Shown piece by piece: positions 7,730 to 15,804 of a stretch of 64,000 bases of DNA (the first letter of the stretch is position 1; every line of letters begins with the position of its first letter). Source of the DNA: Nordella sp. HKS 07 (GTDB lineage Bacteria > Pseudomonadota > Alphaproteobacteria > Rhizobiales > Aestuariivirgaceae); contig NZ_CP049258.1 of the NCBI RefSeq assembly GCF_011046735.1, forward strand, positions 4,916,001 to 4,980,000, read 5' to 3'. The translations under genes and the position numbers were made by a program. The notes under the pieces were generated by a model. It was given only the letters and a program-made list of their open reading frames with translations. It did no database searches and was not told where the DNA came from.

Positions 7730-8842
7730 ATGAAAGTTGACGGAAAGCCCTATCGGACCATCTGGCTCAATGCGGACGGCTGGTCGGTCGAGATCATCGA
7801 CCAGACGAAGTTCCCGCACCGTTTCGAGACCGTGACCTTGCGCTCGATGGCTGATGCCGCTCATGCCATCAAGGACATGCTGGTGCGTGGCGCACCCTTG
7901 ATCGGCGCCACCGCCGCCTATGGCATGGCGCTGCAGGCGCGCATCGATCCTTCCGACGAGGCGCTGACCGAGGCCTATGCGCGCCTCCATGAAACGCGCC
8001 CCACCGCCATCAATCTCAAATGGGCGCTCGATGAGATGATGGCCGCGCTGCGCAACTTCCCGCCGGCCGAGCGGGCGAAACGCGCTTACGCCCGCGCCGC
8101 CGAGATCTGCGAGGAGGATGTCGCGATCAACCAGGCGATCGGCCGCCATGGTCTCCAGCTCATCAAGAAGATCGCGGCGAAGAAGAAGCCTGGCGAACCG
8201 GTCAATGTGCTCACCCATTGCAATGCCGGCTGGCTCGCCACCGTCGACTGGGGCACCGCCACAGCACCCATCTACATGGCGCATGACGGCGGCATCCCGA
8301 TCCATGTCTGGGTGGACGAGACGCGCCCGCGCAACCAGGGTGCCTCATTGACCGCCTGGGAGCTCGGCCATCACGGCGTGAAGCATACGGTGATACCCGA
8401 CAATACCGGCGGCCATCTCATGCAGCACGGCCTGGTCGATCTCTGCATCGTCGGCACCGACCGCACCACCGCCTCGGGCGATGTCTGCAACAAGATCGGC
8501 ACCTATCTGAAAGCGCTCGCCGCCCACGACAACAATGTGCCCTTCTATGTGGCGCTGCCGTCGCCGACCATCGACTTCACCATCGATGACGGGCTAAAGC
8601 AGATCCCGATCGAGCAGCGCTCGGGCGACGAGGTGACGAAGCTCACCGGCGTCACCAGAGACGGGCGCATCGAGACGGTGGACATCGTGGCGCCGGGATC
8701 GCCCGTCGCCAACTACGCCTTCGACGTGACGCCGGCGAAATATGTGTCCGGCCTCATCACCGAGCGCGGCGTGGTGAAAGCCGACAAGGCCGCCATCGCC
8801 AAGGCGTTCCCGGAACGAGTCGGAGAGCAATCGATTCCCTAG
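7730..8842 (+). CDS. mtnA: S-methyl-5-thioribose-1-phosphate isomerase
   Basis: Converts methylthioribose 1-phosphate to methylthioribulose 1-phosphate in the methionine salvage pathway, which recycles the methylthioadenosine released by polyamine synthesis. At 370 residues it has family length. [13 protein letters not shown] (53-65), the catalytic cysteine in [11 protein letters not shown] (C164) and the catalytic aspartate in [19 protein letters not shown] (D244) are all present. No other salvage gene is adjacent. The product links to the polyamine genes nearby through methylthioadenosine. Confidence 0.95.
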   Translation: MKVDGKPYRTIWLNADGWSVEIIDQTKFPHRFETVTLRSMADAAHAIKDMLVRGAPLIGATAAYGMALQARIDPSDEALTEAYARLHETRPTAINLKWALDEMMAALRNFPPAERAKRAYARAAEICEEDVAINQAIGRHGLQLIKKIAAKKKPGEPVNVLTHCNAGWLATVDWGTATAPIYMAHDGGIPIHVWVDETRPRNQGASLTAWELGHHGVKHTVIPDNTGGHLMQHGLVDLCIVGTDRTTASGDVCNKIGTYLKALAAHDNNVPFYVALPSPTIDFTIDDGLKQIPIEQRSGDEVTKLTGVTRDGRIETVDIVAPGSPVANYAFDVTPAKYVSGLITERGVVKADKAAIAKAFPERVGEQSIP

Positions 8843-8939
8843 TGAAGCACCCTAGAGCGAACGGCTAGACCACGGCGGTACCAAGCTTTTCGGTCATCCC
8901 GGCGAAAGCCGCTATCGGATTCACACATCTGATGGCCGG

Positions 8940-9180
8940 TCTGCCGCTTTACCCTCGCCCTGCAAGCGAAGCGCAGCGGGGAGAGGGAAGGGGCCCGACG
9001 CGCAGCGGCGGGAAGGGTAAGGGGCACGGCCACCGACGCAGTGAGGGCATGCTTGTTGCGAGAGCGTTCAGTTGTCTGAGGTCGAACTCAATCTCGCAAA
9101 AGCCCCTCACCCTCCCATTGCTGCGCAATGGGCCCCTCCCTCTCCCCGCTAAAGCGGGGCGAGGGTAAGGGCGCATCCCT
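8940..9180. repeat. Intergenic palindromic repeat element, related to 2508-2668
   Basis: The 470 bases between mtnA and the EamA gene (8843-9312) contain no convincing gene. They hold long complementary arms: TTACCCTCGCCCTGCAAGC near 8950 pairs with sequence near 9150-9168, and an inner pair GGGAAGGGGC / GGCCCCTCCC is also visible. The outer arms read as CCCTCGCC and GGCGAGGG. The composition and folding match the repeat downstream of gstA. Confidence 0.55.
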
Positions 9181-9312
9181 CAGGAGATGTGTGTCAGATG
9201 ATAGCGGCGAAAGCCGGGACCCACTAAATTCGTACAAGGCGGGCAGCGCTGCTCGCGTGGATTGGCTTTTGTGAATTCCGGCTTTTCGCAGGGATGACGG
9301 TTTGGGAGATAC

Positions 9313-10230
9313 TCATCCGATGGGCTCGATCACGACGGCTTCCTTGCGGGCGCGTATGATCTCCGACACGATGACCGCGCCGATGACGAGGGTGCCGCCC
9401 ACGACACGCGCCAGCGTGAGCCCTTCGCTCAGAAACGCGGCGGCCAGCACGATGACGAAGACCGGCTCGAGATTGAGCACCATGGCCGTCGGCGCCGCGC
9501 CGGCCAGGCTCACCGCCCGGAACATCAGCACGAAGGAGACCGAGAAGAAGAAGCAGGTGACGACGAGCGGCAGCCACGGCGCGAGGCCGGGCTCGGGTGT
9601 GAGGACGAAGCTGCCTGTCGCCAGCACGAAGAGCGCCACCGTGACGATGCCGGAGATCGCCATATGGAAGCTCACCACCGTGCTGTCGGCGGCGCGCAGC
9701 GCAATGCCGTTCCAGAAGATCGATACGGCATAGCAGAACGCCGCAAGGCCCGCGAGGAAGATGCCCGTGGGGTCGAGCGCCACGTCATTGAGGCCGACCG
9801 CGATGCCCACACCGGCAAAGGCGGTGATCAGGCACAGGAGTTCGACGGCGCCGGGGAAGCGGCGGGCATGCAGGCACTCAAACAAGGTGGTGAGCATCGG
9901 GAAGGTATAGAGGATGACGACGCCGAGGCTGACCGGGATGAAGGCGAAGGAGCCGAGCAGTCCCAATGTCGCGACCGCGGTTATCGCACCGGAGCCCAGC
10001 GCATGCCCGGTGTGGCCTGGCGCTAGGCGCGGCTTGAGCCTGAGCACCACCATCAGAAGCACGACGGTCAGGAACAAGAAGCCGAAGCGCGCCAGCACGA
10101 CGGTCGGCGGGCTGAAGCCGCTCTTGTAGGCGAAGGGCACCGACACGTCGTTGACGGCGAGCATCAGGCCCGCCGCCGCCGCAATAATAATGCCGAAGCG
10201 CGTTTTCTGCGCCGTGTGATCGCTGCTCAT
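9313..10230 (-). CDS. EamA/DMT-family membrane transporter
   Basis: A 305-residue integral membrane protein with ten predicted hydrophobic segments arranged as two EamA repeats (about 15-145 and 160-295). AGVGIAVGLNDVALDPTGI lies between the halves and LEPVFVIVLAAAFLSEGLT in the last repeat is the usual GEP-like signature region. Members export amino acids, metabolites or drugs; the cargo here cannot be predicted. It is a single gene, followed on the left by repeat DNA. Confidence 0.9.
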   Translation of the reverse strand: MSSDHTAQKTRFGIIIAAAAGLMLAVNDVSVPFAYKSGFSPPTVVLARFGFLFLTVVLLMVVLRLKPRLAPGHTGHALGSGAITAVATLGLLGSFAFIPVSLGVVILYTFPMLTTLFECLHARRFPGAVELLCLITAFAGVGIAVGLNDVALDPTGIFLAGLAAFCYAVSIFWNGIALRAADSTVVSFHMAISGIVTVALFVLATGSFVLTPEPGLAPWLPLVVTCFFFSVSFVLMFRAVSLAGAAPTAMVLNLEPVFVIVLAAAFLSEGLTLARVVGGTLVIGAVIVSEIIRARKEAVVIEPIG

Positions 10231-10281
10231 GCTGTTGAAGCCCCCGCGGGCGCGGAAGGTGAGGGCGCCCCCGGCGGCACT

Positions 10282-10448
10282 CTAGCGCGGGATGCGAAAA
10301 AGTGGATACCGGTTTTTCGCAAGAATCCCGCGCTAATATATAAGAATCGATCACGTTTATGAGTTTGGATCGATTCGATCCAAACTCATCGTGATCTAGC
10401 GCGTGATCAGGAAAAGTGGATACCGGTTTTCCGTCCGATCACGCGCTA
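10282..10448. repeat. Composite palindromic repeat of rhizobial type
   Basis: Three palindromes lie side by side. The outer two carry the same motif: TAGCGCGGGAT and ATCCCGCGCTA around AAAAGTGGATACCGGTTTTT (10282-10334), and GCGCGTGATC and GATCACGCGC around GAAAAGTGGATACCGGTTTT (10399-10447). Between them GATCACG...ATGAGTTTGGATCGA faces TCGATCCAAACTCATCGTGATC-type sequence (arms of 17 bases). A decayed copy lies at 25003-25076. Confidence 0.7.
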
Positions 10449-11041
10449 AACTTAGAATTCCGGCCGCGAGCCACTTCCAGACCGAAACTCCCGACGCCCA
10501 CGGCTACGCGCCCTTCCACCGCGGCGATGACGGATGCGGCGTCTTGCGTGTCGAAACCATAGAGCTCGATGAGCTCGACGCCCGCCGCCACCATTTCGCG
10601 CGCTGCCGCGACCGCGCCTGCCGCATCGGGCACGGCAATCAGAGTCGATATCTGCGGCGGCCGCTTCTGCACTGTGCGGTCGCGCTGGGCATCGGCGCCC
10701 GGCAGCCTGATGATGAAGGCATCCTTCATGTCCTTGCCCGCCTCGAAATTGGCGCTGAAGGCGGCGGCCAGACGGATGGACTCGAAGCCGAAGGTGACCG
10801 AGCTCACCGGCACCGCGCCATCGACTGCGCGGCTCACCTTGTCGCGCCAGATGGGGGACATGCTGCCGCACAGCTCGATGCGCCGGGCGCCCCCAGTGAC
10901 GAGCGTCTTCGCCCAGGCAAGCGCATGGCTCGGCTCGGCGACCGTCACGATGGTGACCTTGTTCGCTCCTTTCTCGATGTCGATGCTTTCGCCTTCGGGT
11001 CCGACGCGCGGCGATTCATAGATCACGGCAAACTTCGTCAT
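10439..11041 (-). CDS. DUF6506-type protein, internally duplicated
   Basis: A 200-residue protein without a known reaction. Two halves repeat the same pattern: residues 1-100 with FAVIYESP, then a PSHALAWAKTLVTGGARRIEL helix (quoted part AWAKTLVTGGARRIEL), then SSVTFGFES; residues 105-195 with AFIIRLPG, then AAAREMVAAGVELIELYGF, then VAVGVGSFGLE. The resemblance suggests a tandem duplication of an about 95-residue domain like DUF6506. The ATG at 11041 is chosen because GGAG lies nine bases before it; a second ATG at 11050 abuts the GGAG. It is divergent from a LysR gene, its likely regulator. Confidence 0.75.
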   Translation of the reverse strand: MTKFAVIYESPRVGPEGESIDIEKGANKVTIVTVAEPSHALAWAKTLVTGGARRIELCGSMSPIWRDKVSRAVDGAVPVSSVTFGFESIRLAAAFSANFEAGKDMKDAFIIRLPGADAQRDRTVQKRPPQISTLIAVPDAAGAVAAAREMVAAGVELIELYGFDTQDAASVIAAVEGRVAVGVGSFGLEVARGRNSKFSA

Positions 11042-11138
11042 GTCGCTCATCTCCAGTGGGGTACGACAGAGAGATGACATTCTTAAGCGATCGACGTAAT
11101 TGATAAATTTCTGCTCATCTTGATCTAAGAGATCGATC

Positions 11139-12074
11139 ATGTTGGATGGCCTGACCCTCGACCAGCTTCGTATCTTCATCGCCGTGGCGAAGGCCGGCAG
11201 CTTCCGCGCGGCGGCGGCCCGGCTCGGTCGCGTCCAGTCGGCGGTGAGCCATGCGATCGCCAATCTCGAAGCTGAGCTGCGCCTTACCTTGTTCGACCGG
11301 TCCGCGCATCGCCCGGAGCTGACGCCCGAGGGCAGGGCGTTGCTCGCCGATGCGCGCGCCGCCGTGCAGCGCATGGACTCTCTGAAAGCCCGCGCGCGCG
11401 GCCTGGGCGCCGGGATCGAGCTGGAGCTCCCGATCGCGCTTGATCCGCTTTTTCCCTATCCGCTTGCCGCCGCCGCGCTGAAGGACATGCATGAGGACTT
11501 CCCCTCGGTCGCGGTGCGGCTGTGGGAAGCACCGCTGGCCGAGCCGATCGCCGCCTTGCGTGACAAGCGCTGCGTGCTGGCGCTGACGACCGTCGATTTC
11601 CCCGATGCTGAAATCGAGATGGAGCAGCTGCCCATCTCCCCGCCGGCCAGTTTCATCGCCGTTGCCGCGCCATCGCATCCGCTGGCAAGGCACCCGGGCG
11701 AAGCTCCGCCGCTCAGCGCGCAGGACCTGGCCGATCACCTGCAGATCGTGGTCGAGGATCGCTCATCCCTCACGCGCGGCAAGGATTTCGGCGTGTTCTC
11801 CGCCGGCACCTGGCGGGTGAGCGACATGCAGACGAAATATGCGCTCATTCGCGAAGGATTGGGCTGGGGTCGCCTGCCCGGCTGGTGGATCGAGCGCGAT
11901 CTGGCTGAAAAGCGCCTGGTGCCGGTGAGGACGGCGGCTTTCGGTCCCGATGGCGAGATGATCATTCGCGCCTGCCTCGCGCGCCGCAGCGACGATGCCT
12001 TGGGACCGGCGGCGCGTTGCCTGCGCGAGGCCTTGTTGCGGCGTGCGCGCGGCAAGGCGCTGACTGCAATGTGA
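11139..12074 (+). CDS. LysR-family transcriptional regulator
   Basis: A 311-residue regulator. The N-terminal winged helix (4-65) reads LDQLRIFIAVAKAGSFRAAA, then QSAVSHAIANLEAELRLTLF, followed by the linker helix and a substrate-binding domain from about residue 90. LysR proteins usually regulate the divergent gene, here the DUF6506-type protein 97 bases away. The ligand is unknown. Leftward and rightward starts are separated by an AT-rich gap where TNA-type LysR sites could lie. Confidence 0.92.
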   Translation: MLDGLTLDQLRIFIAVAKAGSFRAAAARLGRVQSAVSHAIANLEAELRLTLFDRSAHRPELTPEGRALLADARAAVQRMDSLKARARGLGAGIELELPIALDPLFPYPLAAAALKDMHEDFPSVAVRLWEAPLAEPIAALRDKRCVLALTTVDFPDAEIEMEQLPISPPASFIAVAAPSHPLARHPGEAPPLSAQDLADHLQIVVEDRSSLTRGKDFGVFSAGTWRVSDMQTKYALIREGLGWGRLPGWWIERDLAEKRLVPVRTAAFGPDGEMIIRACLARRSDDALGPAARCLREALLRRARGKALTAM

Positions 12075-12154
12075 TGCCGTCAGGGTGACAAACCATTGAC
12101 GCTTTCACGGCGCAGCCTACTCTCAGGGCCGGGACGGCGGATATGGAGGCTCTG

Positions 12155-12952
12155 ATGGGCGGCATGCTCTTGCGGCTTCTGATGACGGTGCTTGCCCTGG
12201 CGTTTTCGCTGCGTGTGGGCCTTGCCGCCGACACGCAGGTCGATCTCGAACTGGTGCTTGCCGTCGATGTGTCGCGCTCGATGGATGCGGATGAGCAGGC
12301 CTTGCAGCGCAACGGCTATATCCAGGCGTTTCGCCACCAGGAGGTGATTGACGCCTTGTCGTCCGGGCCGTATGGCCGCATCGCGGTCAGCTATGTCGAA
12401 TGGGCGGGGCCGTCCTTCCAGCAGACCATCGTGCCCTGGATGTTGATCGACGGCGAAGCGGCCGCTCACGCCTTCGCCGACCGTCTGGCTGCCGCACCCA
12501 TATCGCGTGAGCGTGGCACCTCGATCGCCAATGGCCTTCTCTTTGTCGGTCCGACCTTCGAAGGCAATGGCATCGCCGGCAGCCGCCGCGTCATCGACGT
12601 GTCGGGCGACGGCCCGAACAATATGGGCGTGCCGGTCCAGACGGCGCGCGATCCGCTGGTGGCTGCGGGAGTGACCATCAATGGCCTGCCGATCATGATC
12701 AAGCGGGCGGGCGGCTTTGCCTCGATCGAGAATCTCGATATCTACTACGAGGACTGCGTCATCGGCGGTCCGGGCGCCTTCCTGGTGACGGTGACCGATA
12801 TCAAGAACCTTGCTTCGGCCATCCGCCGCAAGTTGGTGCTGGAGATCGCGACCCGCCCCGTGCTGCTGCAGAAGGCCAGCGAGACGGAGCCGGAGACGCG
12901 CATCGATTGCATGATCGGCGAGCGGCTGCGCGAGCAGTGGATGCGCGAATAG
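12155..12952 (+). CDS. DUF1194 protein, secreted VWA-like
   Basis: A 265-residue protein with a signal peptide (LLMTVLALAFSLRVGLAA, about residues 6-25) and a von Willebrand A-like fold. LAVDVSRSMDADE supplies the DxSxS metal-ion site, and RRVIDVSGDGPNNMG is the family's second signature. DUF1194 is common in rhizobia and probably acts outside the cytoplasm in protein binding; its role is unknown. The ATG at 12155 is chosen because GGAGG lies five bases before it; an upstream in-frame ATG at 12143 overlaps that site. Confidence 0.88.
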   Translation: MGGMLLRLLMTVLALAFSLRVGLAADTQVDLELVLAVDVSRSMDADEQALQRNGYIQAFRHQEVIDALSSGPYGRIAVSYVEWAGPSFQQTIVPWMLIDGEAAAHAFADRLAAAPISRERGTSIANGLLFVGPTFEGNGIAGSRRVIDVSGDGPNNMGVPVQTARDPLVAAGVTINGLPIMIKRAGGFASIENLDIYYEDCVIGGPGAFLVTVTDIKNLASAIRRKLVLEIATRPVLLQKASETEPETRIDCMIGERLREQWMRE

Positions 12953-12997
12953 GACGGAACAGGGGACGGTATTGAACAATATGTGCGAGCGCGCCGC

Positions 12998-13483
12998 ATG
13001 AGTTTCATTCAGCCGATAGGCAGCACGGAACGCGCCCGCGTTCTCGCTCTCAACAATGCGCATGCCGTCGAGACGTCATTGCTCGACGATGGAAAGCTCG
13101 CCCGCATGCTGGACGAAGCGTTCCTCGCCACCCGTATCGGCGATGTCGATGCCTTCCTCATCGTCTTCGATGAGAAAGCCCGCTATGACAGCCCCAATTT
13201 CGAGTGGTTCCGCGCGCACTACCCGACTTTCGTATATGTCGACCGCATCGTCACGGGGCCTCAGGCGCGCGGCAAGGGTTATGCCCGTGCGCTCTACCAG
13301 GACCTCTTCGAAAAGGCGGCCGTCCGGGGGCATGGCAGGGTGGTCTGCGAGGTCAATCTGGACCCTCCGAACCCGGTGTCCGATGCCTTCCATGCAGCCT
13401 TGGGTTTTATTGACGTTGGGCGCCAGCTGTTGCAGGGCTCCGGCAAGACCGTCCGCTATCTGAGTAAGAATATTCCTAGCTGA
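12998..13483 (+). CDS. GNAT-family N-acetyltransferase
   Basis: A 161-residue acetyl-CoA-dependent transferase. VDRIVTGPQARGKGYARAL contains the RGKGYAR pyrophosphate-binding loop of motif A, and DAFHAALGFIDVGRQ is the usual motif B. The acceptor is unknown. A GTG at 12983 would add five residues. It follows the DUF1194 gene by 45 bases on the same strand. Confidence 0.88.
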   Translation: MSFIQPIGSTERARVLALNNAHAVETSLLDDGKLARMLDEAFLATRIGDVDAFLIVFDEKARYDSPNFEWFRAHYPTFVYVDRIVTGPQARGKGYARALYQDLFEKAAVRGHGRVVCEVNLDPPNPVSDAFHAALGFIDVGRQLLQGSGKTVRYLSKNIPS

Positions 13484-13698
13484 TTGCCTGCGTTCCCGGG
13501 CACCCACAGCGCCTTGTGCGTTTGCCATGTCAAGGCCGGTTTTCATGCCGGAAACAGGGCGCATTTTCCTATCGATTTGCACGAAATTCGCACGTTTTTC
13601 GGCCCTTTTTGTCGCGTTTTTCGGGGCTGGATTTGGGCCGCCCAGATGCTACCGTTTCTGTGTTGCGGCGGTATCGTTAGGTCAAGTGAGTGTGTGTC

Positions 13699-13842
13699 AT
13701 GCCAGTCTTCGAGGAGTGGTTCGAATACGACTATGAGGAAGTTCTTCTGGGTGCTGTGAAAGCGGAATCCAAGCGCGAGCATAACGCGCGCCTGGCTCTG
13801 CAACTGCGCCACCGGAGGTCCAAACCCGGTCAACAAAAATAA
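13699..13842 (+). CDS. Possible 47-residue acidic-basic small protein
   Basis: The frame starts MPVFEEWFEYDYEEVLLGAV and ends in a basic tail with RHRRSKPGQQK. No Shine-Dalgarno is clear. A stable hairpin with a downstream TTTT lies 29 bases after the stop, which supports a short transcript. No homologue is recognised. The surrounding 13,484-13,987 stretch has no other convincing gene. Confidence 0.4.
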   Translation: MPVFEEWFEYDYEEVLLGAVKAESKREHNARLALQLRHRRSKPGQQK

Positions 13843-13870
13843 CGCTCTCGAAAACCATCTGAGTTTCGCG

Positions 13871-13902
13871 ACATGGCGGATGGATCACCCCACCCGCCAT
13901 GT
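13871..13902 (+). terminator. Hairpin after the small ORF
   Basis: Arms ACATGGCGG and CCGCCATGT enclose 14 bases and are followed by TCGCTTTT. It could end the transcript of the small ORF at 13699-13842. Confidence 0.5.
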
Positions 13903-13987
13903 TCGCTTTTATGGTCCCGATTTGCCCGCTGCGATGGGAGCAGCGCTTGATCAAGCTGTCGGAAAGAGTCGCTATCACGGTGTGTGA

Positions 13988-14416
13988 TCACTCCGGCATC
14001 AGCTTTCCCGATCCACCCGCTTCAGTGGGGAAGTCCGTCAGCTTGGGAAGCCCGTCTTTCATGGGCTGCACGGTTTCGGCGTAGTTCAGATGGACGGTTG
14101 GCGCGAAGGCGAGCGTCGGCAGCACGGCGGCATGAACATCGGTAAGGTTGAATTCCGGATGGTCGGCCATGATGTGGCCGCCGCATCTCCTGCAGAATTG
14201 CCGGTCGCTCATGCCGGTCTTGTTGAAACGGCCGATGAGGTCCGCCCCTTTCGTGACCGTCACATTCTCCATCTTCCACAAGGTGAAGGAGGTTACCGGC
14301 GCTCCCGAATAGGATCGGCACGAGGCGCAATGGCAATAGCCCATTTCCAGAGGCGCGCCTCTCACCTCGATCTCCACCGCGCCGCAGAAGCAGGTTCCCT
14401 TGTGCGTGTCGCCCAT
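13988..14416 (-). CDS. GFA/CENP-V-type zinc protein
   Basis: A 142-residue protein of the glutathione-dependent formaldehyde-activating family. Zinc-binding cysteines appear in GTCFCGAVEIEV, YCHCASCR and FCRRCGGHIM. The family binds zinc and sometimes glutathione; most members have no proven formaldehyde activity. It stands alone, convergent with the preceding hairpin region and divergent from the operon at 14647. Confidence 0.9.
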   Translation of the reverse strand: MGDTHKGTCFCGAVEIEVRGAPLEMGYCHCASCRSYSGAPVTSFTLWKMENVTVTKGADLIGRFNKTGMSDRQFCRRCGGHIMADHPEFNLTDVHAAVLPTLAFAPTVHLNYAETVQPMKDGLPKLTDFPTEAGGSGKLMPE

Positions 14417-14646
14417 GTCTTTGTCCTCTTCGTTTCAGACGTGGAAATCGTTGGGGGACCAGTAGAACACCGAAAGCAGATCTTAGCGTGTGATAGGCCG
14501 TTGTTGCAATCTCACGGCATGCCGGGGCGAGCATTTACTTTGTCGACCGGTGCCGCGCCTTTGGCCATTCTCCCGAATCGTGCGGCATTGTAGGTTGCGG
14601 GATCGCTTCCCGTCGGGAGGATGAGGCCATTCTAACAATCGGTGCG

Positions 14647-15804
14647 ATGAACAAGTGCCGGACAGGCGCTCTGGCGGCGGTGCTGTGGCTGGCCGCGACG
14701 GCGGCGGGCGCGCAAACGCCCGGCGTTGCGACGGACCGTATCCTGTTCGGCCAGTCGGCGGCTTTGGGCGGGCCTACCGCCGATCTCGGCAATGAGATGC
14801 GCCGCGGCATCCTGGCCGCCTTCGAGGAAGTGAACCGGGCAGGGGGTGTCGGCGGGCGCCGCCTGGAGTTGCGCTCTTATGACGACCGTTACGAGCCGGA
14901 GCTGGCGATCGCCAATACACGCCGGCTCATCGAGGACGACGGCGTATTCGCCCTGATCGGCGGGGTCGGCACGACGACATCGGCTGCCAGTGAGCCCCTC
15001 GCGCGCGCCGCCGGCGTGCCCTTCATCGCCCCTTTCTCCGGTGCCGAGTTCCTGCGCGATCCGGCCCTCGGCCATGTCGTGAATGTGCGCGCCTCCTATT
15101 ATGAGGAGACCGAAGCGATGGTCGAGCGCCTGACCAGCGATCTCGGCATCTCGCGCATCGGCGTCCTCTATCAGGACGATTCCTATGGCCGCAACGGCCT
15201 CGCCGGCGTCCGCCGGGCGCTCGACCGGCGTGGACTCGAGCTCGCCGGCACCGGCACCTATATGCGCAACACCACCGCCGTGAAGACCGCCCTTCTGGGG
15301 CTCGGCCGAGGCAATCCTGACGCGATCGTCATCATCGGCGCCTATATGCCGAGCGCCGTCTTCACCCGCTGGGCGCGCAAGCTTGGCGTCGAGGCCCCCA
15401 TCTTCAATATCTCCTTCGTCGGCAGCGATGCGCTCGCGGCGGCGCTTGGGCCGGCGGGAGACGGCGTCTACATCACCCAGGTCGTGCCCTTTCCCGACGG
15501 CGGGTCGCTGCCGCTGCTCGCTGAATACCGCAAGGCTCTTGTCGCCCACGAGGCGGCGGCGCGGCCGTCCTTCGTCTCACTCGAAGGTTATATCGCCGGC
15601 CGGCTCACCGCGGAGGTGCTGGCCCGGGCGGGGGAGGCGCCGACGCGCGCGAGCTTCCTGTCGGCGCTCACCACCACGGGCAAGTTCGACATTGGCGGCT
15701 TCACGCTGCGCTACGGGCCGGGCGACAACCGGGGCTCCGACCAGGTCTTCCTGACGGTAGTCCGCAAGGGCGACATCTTTTCGGCCGAGCGGCTTGCACC
15801 ATGA
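14647..15804 (+). CDS. Periplasmic ligand-binding protein (branched-chain amino acid type), cyclase partner
   Basis: A 385-residue Peripla_BP_6 protein with a signal peptide (TGALAAVLWLAATAAGAQ, residues 5-22). ILFGQSAALGGPTADLG and the GVAFIAPF-like GVPFIAPFSG segment belong to the ligand cleft. Its stop codon overlaps the ATG of a membrane adenylate cyclase by four bases (ATGA), and no ABC permease or ATPase is near. It is therefore more likely to present a ligand to the cyclase's periplasmic domain than to feed a transporter. Confidence 0.9.
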   Translation: MNKCRTGALAAVLWLAATAAGAQTPGVATDRILFGQSAALGGPTADLGNEMRRGILAAFEEVNRAGGVGGRRLELRSYDDRYEPELAIANTRRLIEDDGVFALIGGVGTTTSAASEPLARAAGVPFIAPFSGAEFLRDPALGHVVNVRASYYEETEAMVERLTSDLGISRIGVLYQDDSYGRNGLAGVRRALDRRGLELAGTGTYMRNTTAVKTALLGLGRGNPDAIVIIGAYMPSAVFTRWARKLGVEAPIFNISFVGSDALAAALGPAGDGVYITQVVPFPDGGSLPLLAEYRKALVAHEAAARPSFVSLEGYIAGRLTAEVLARAGEAPTRASFLSALTTTGKFDIGGFTLRYGPGDNRGSDQVFLTVVRKGDIFSAERLAP

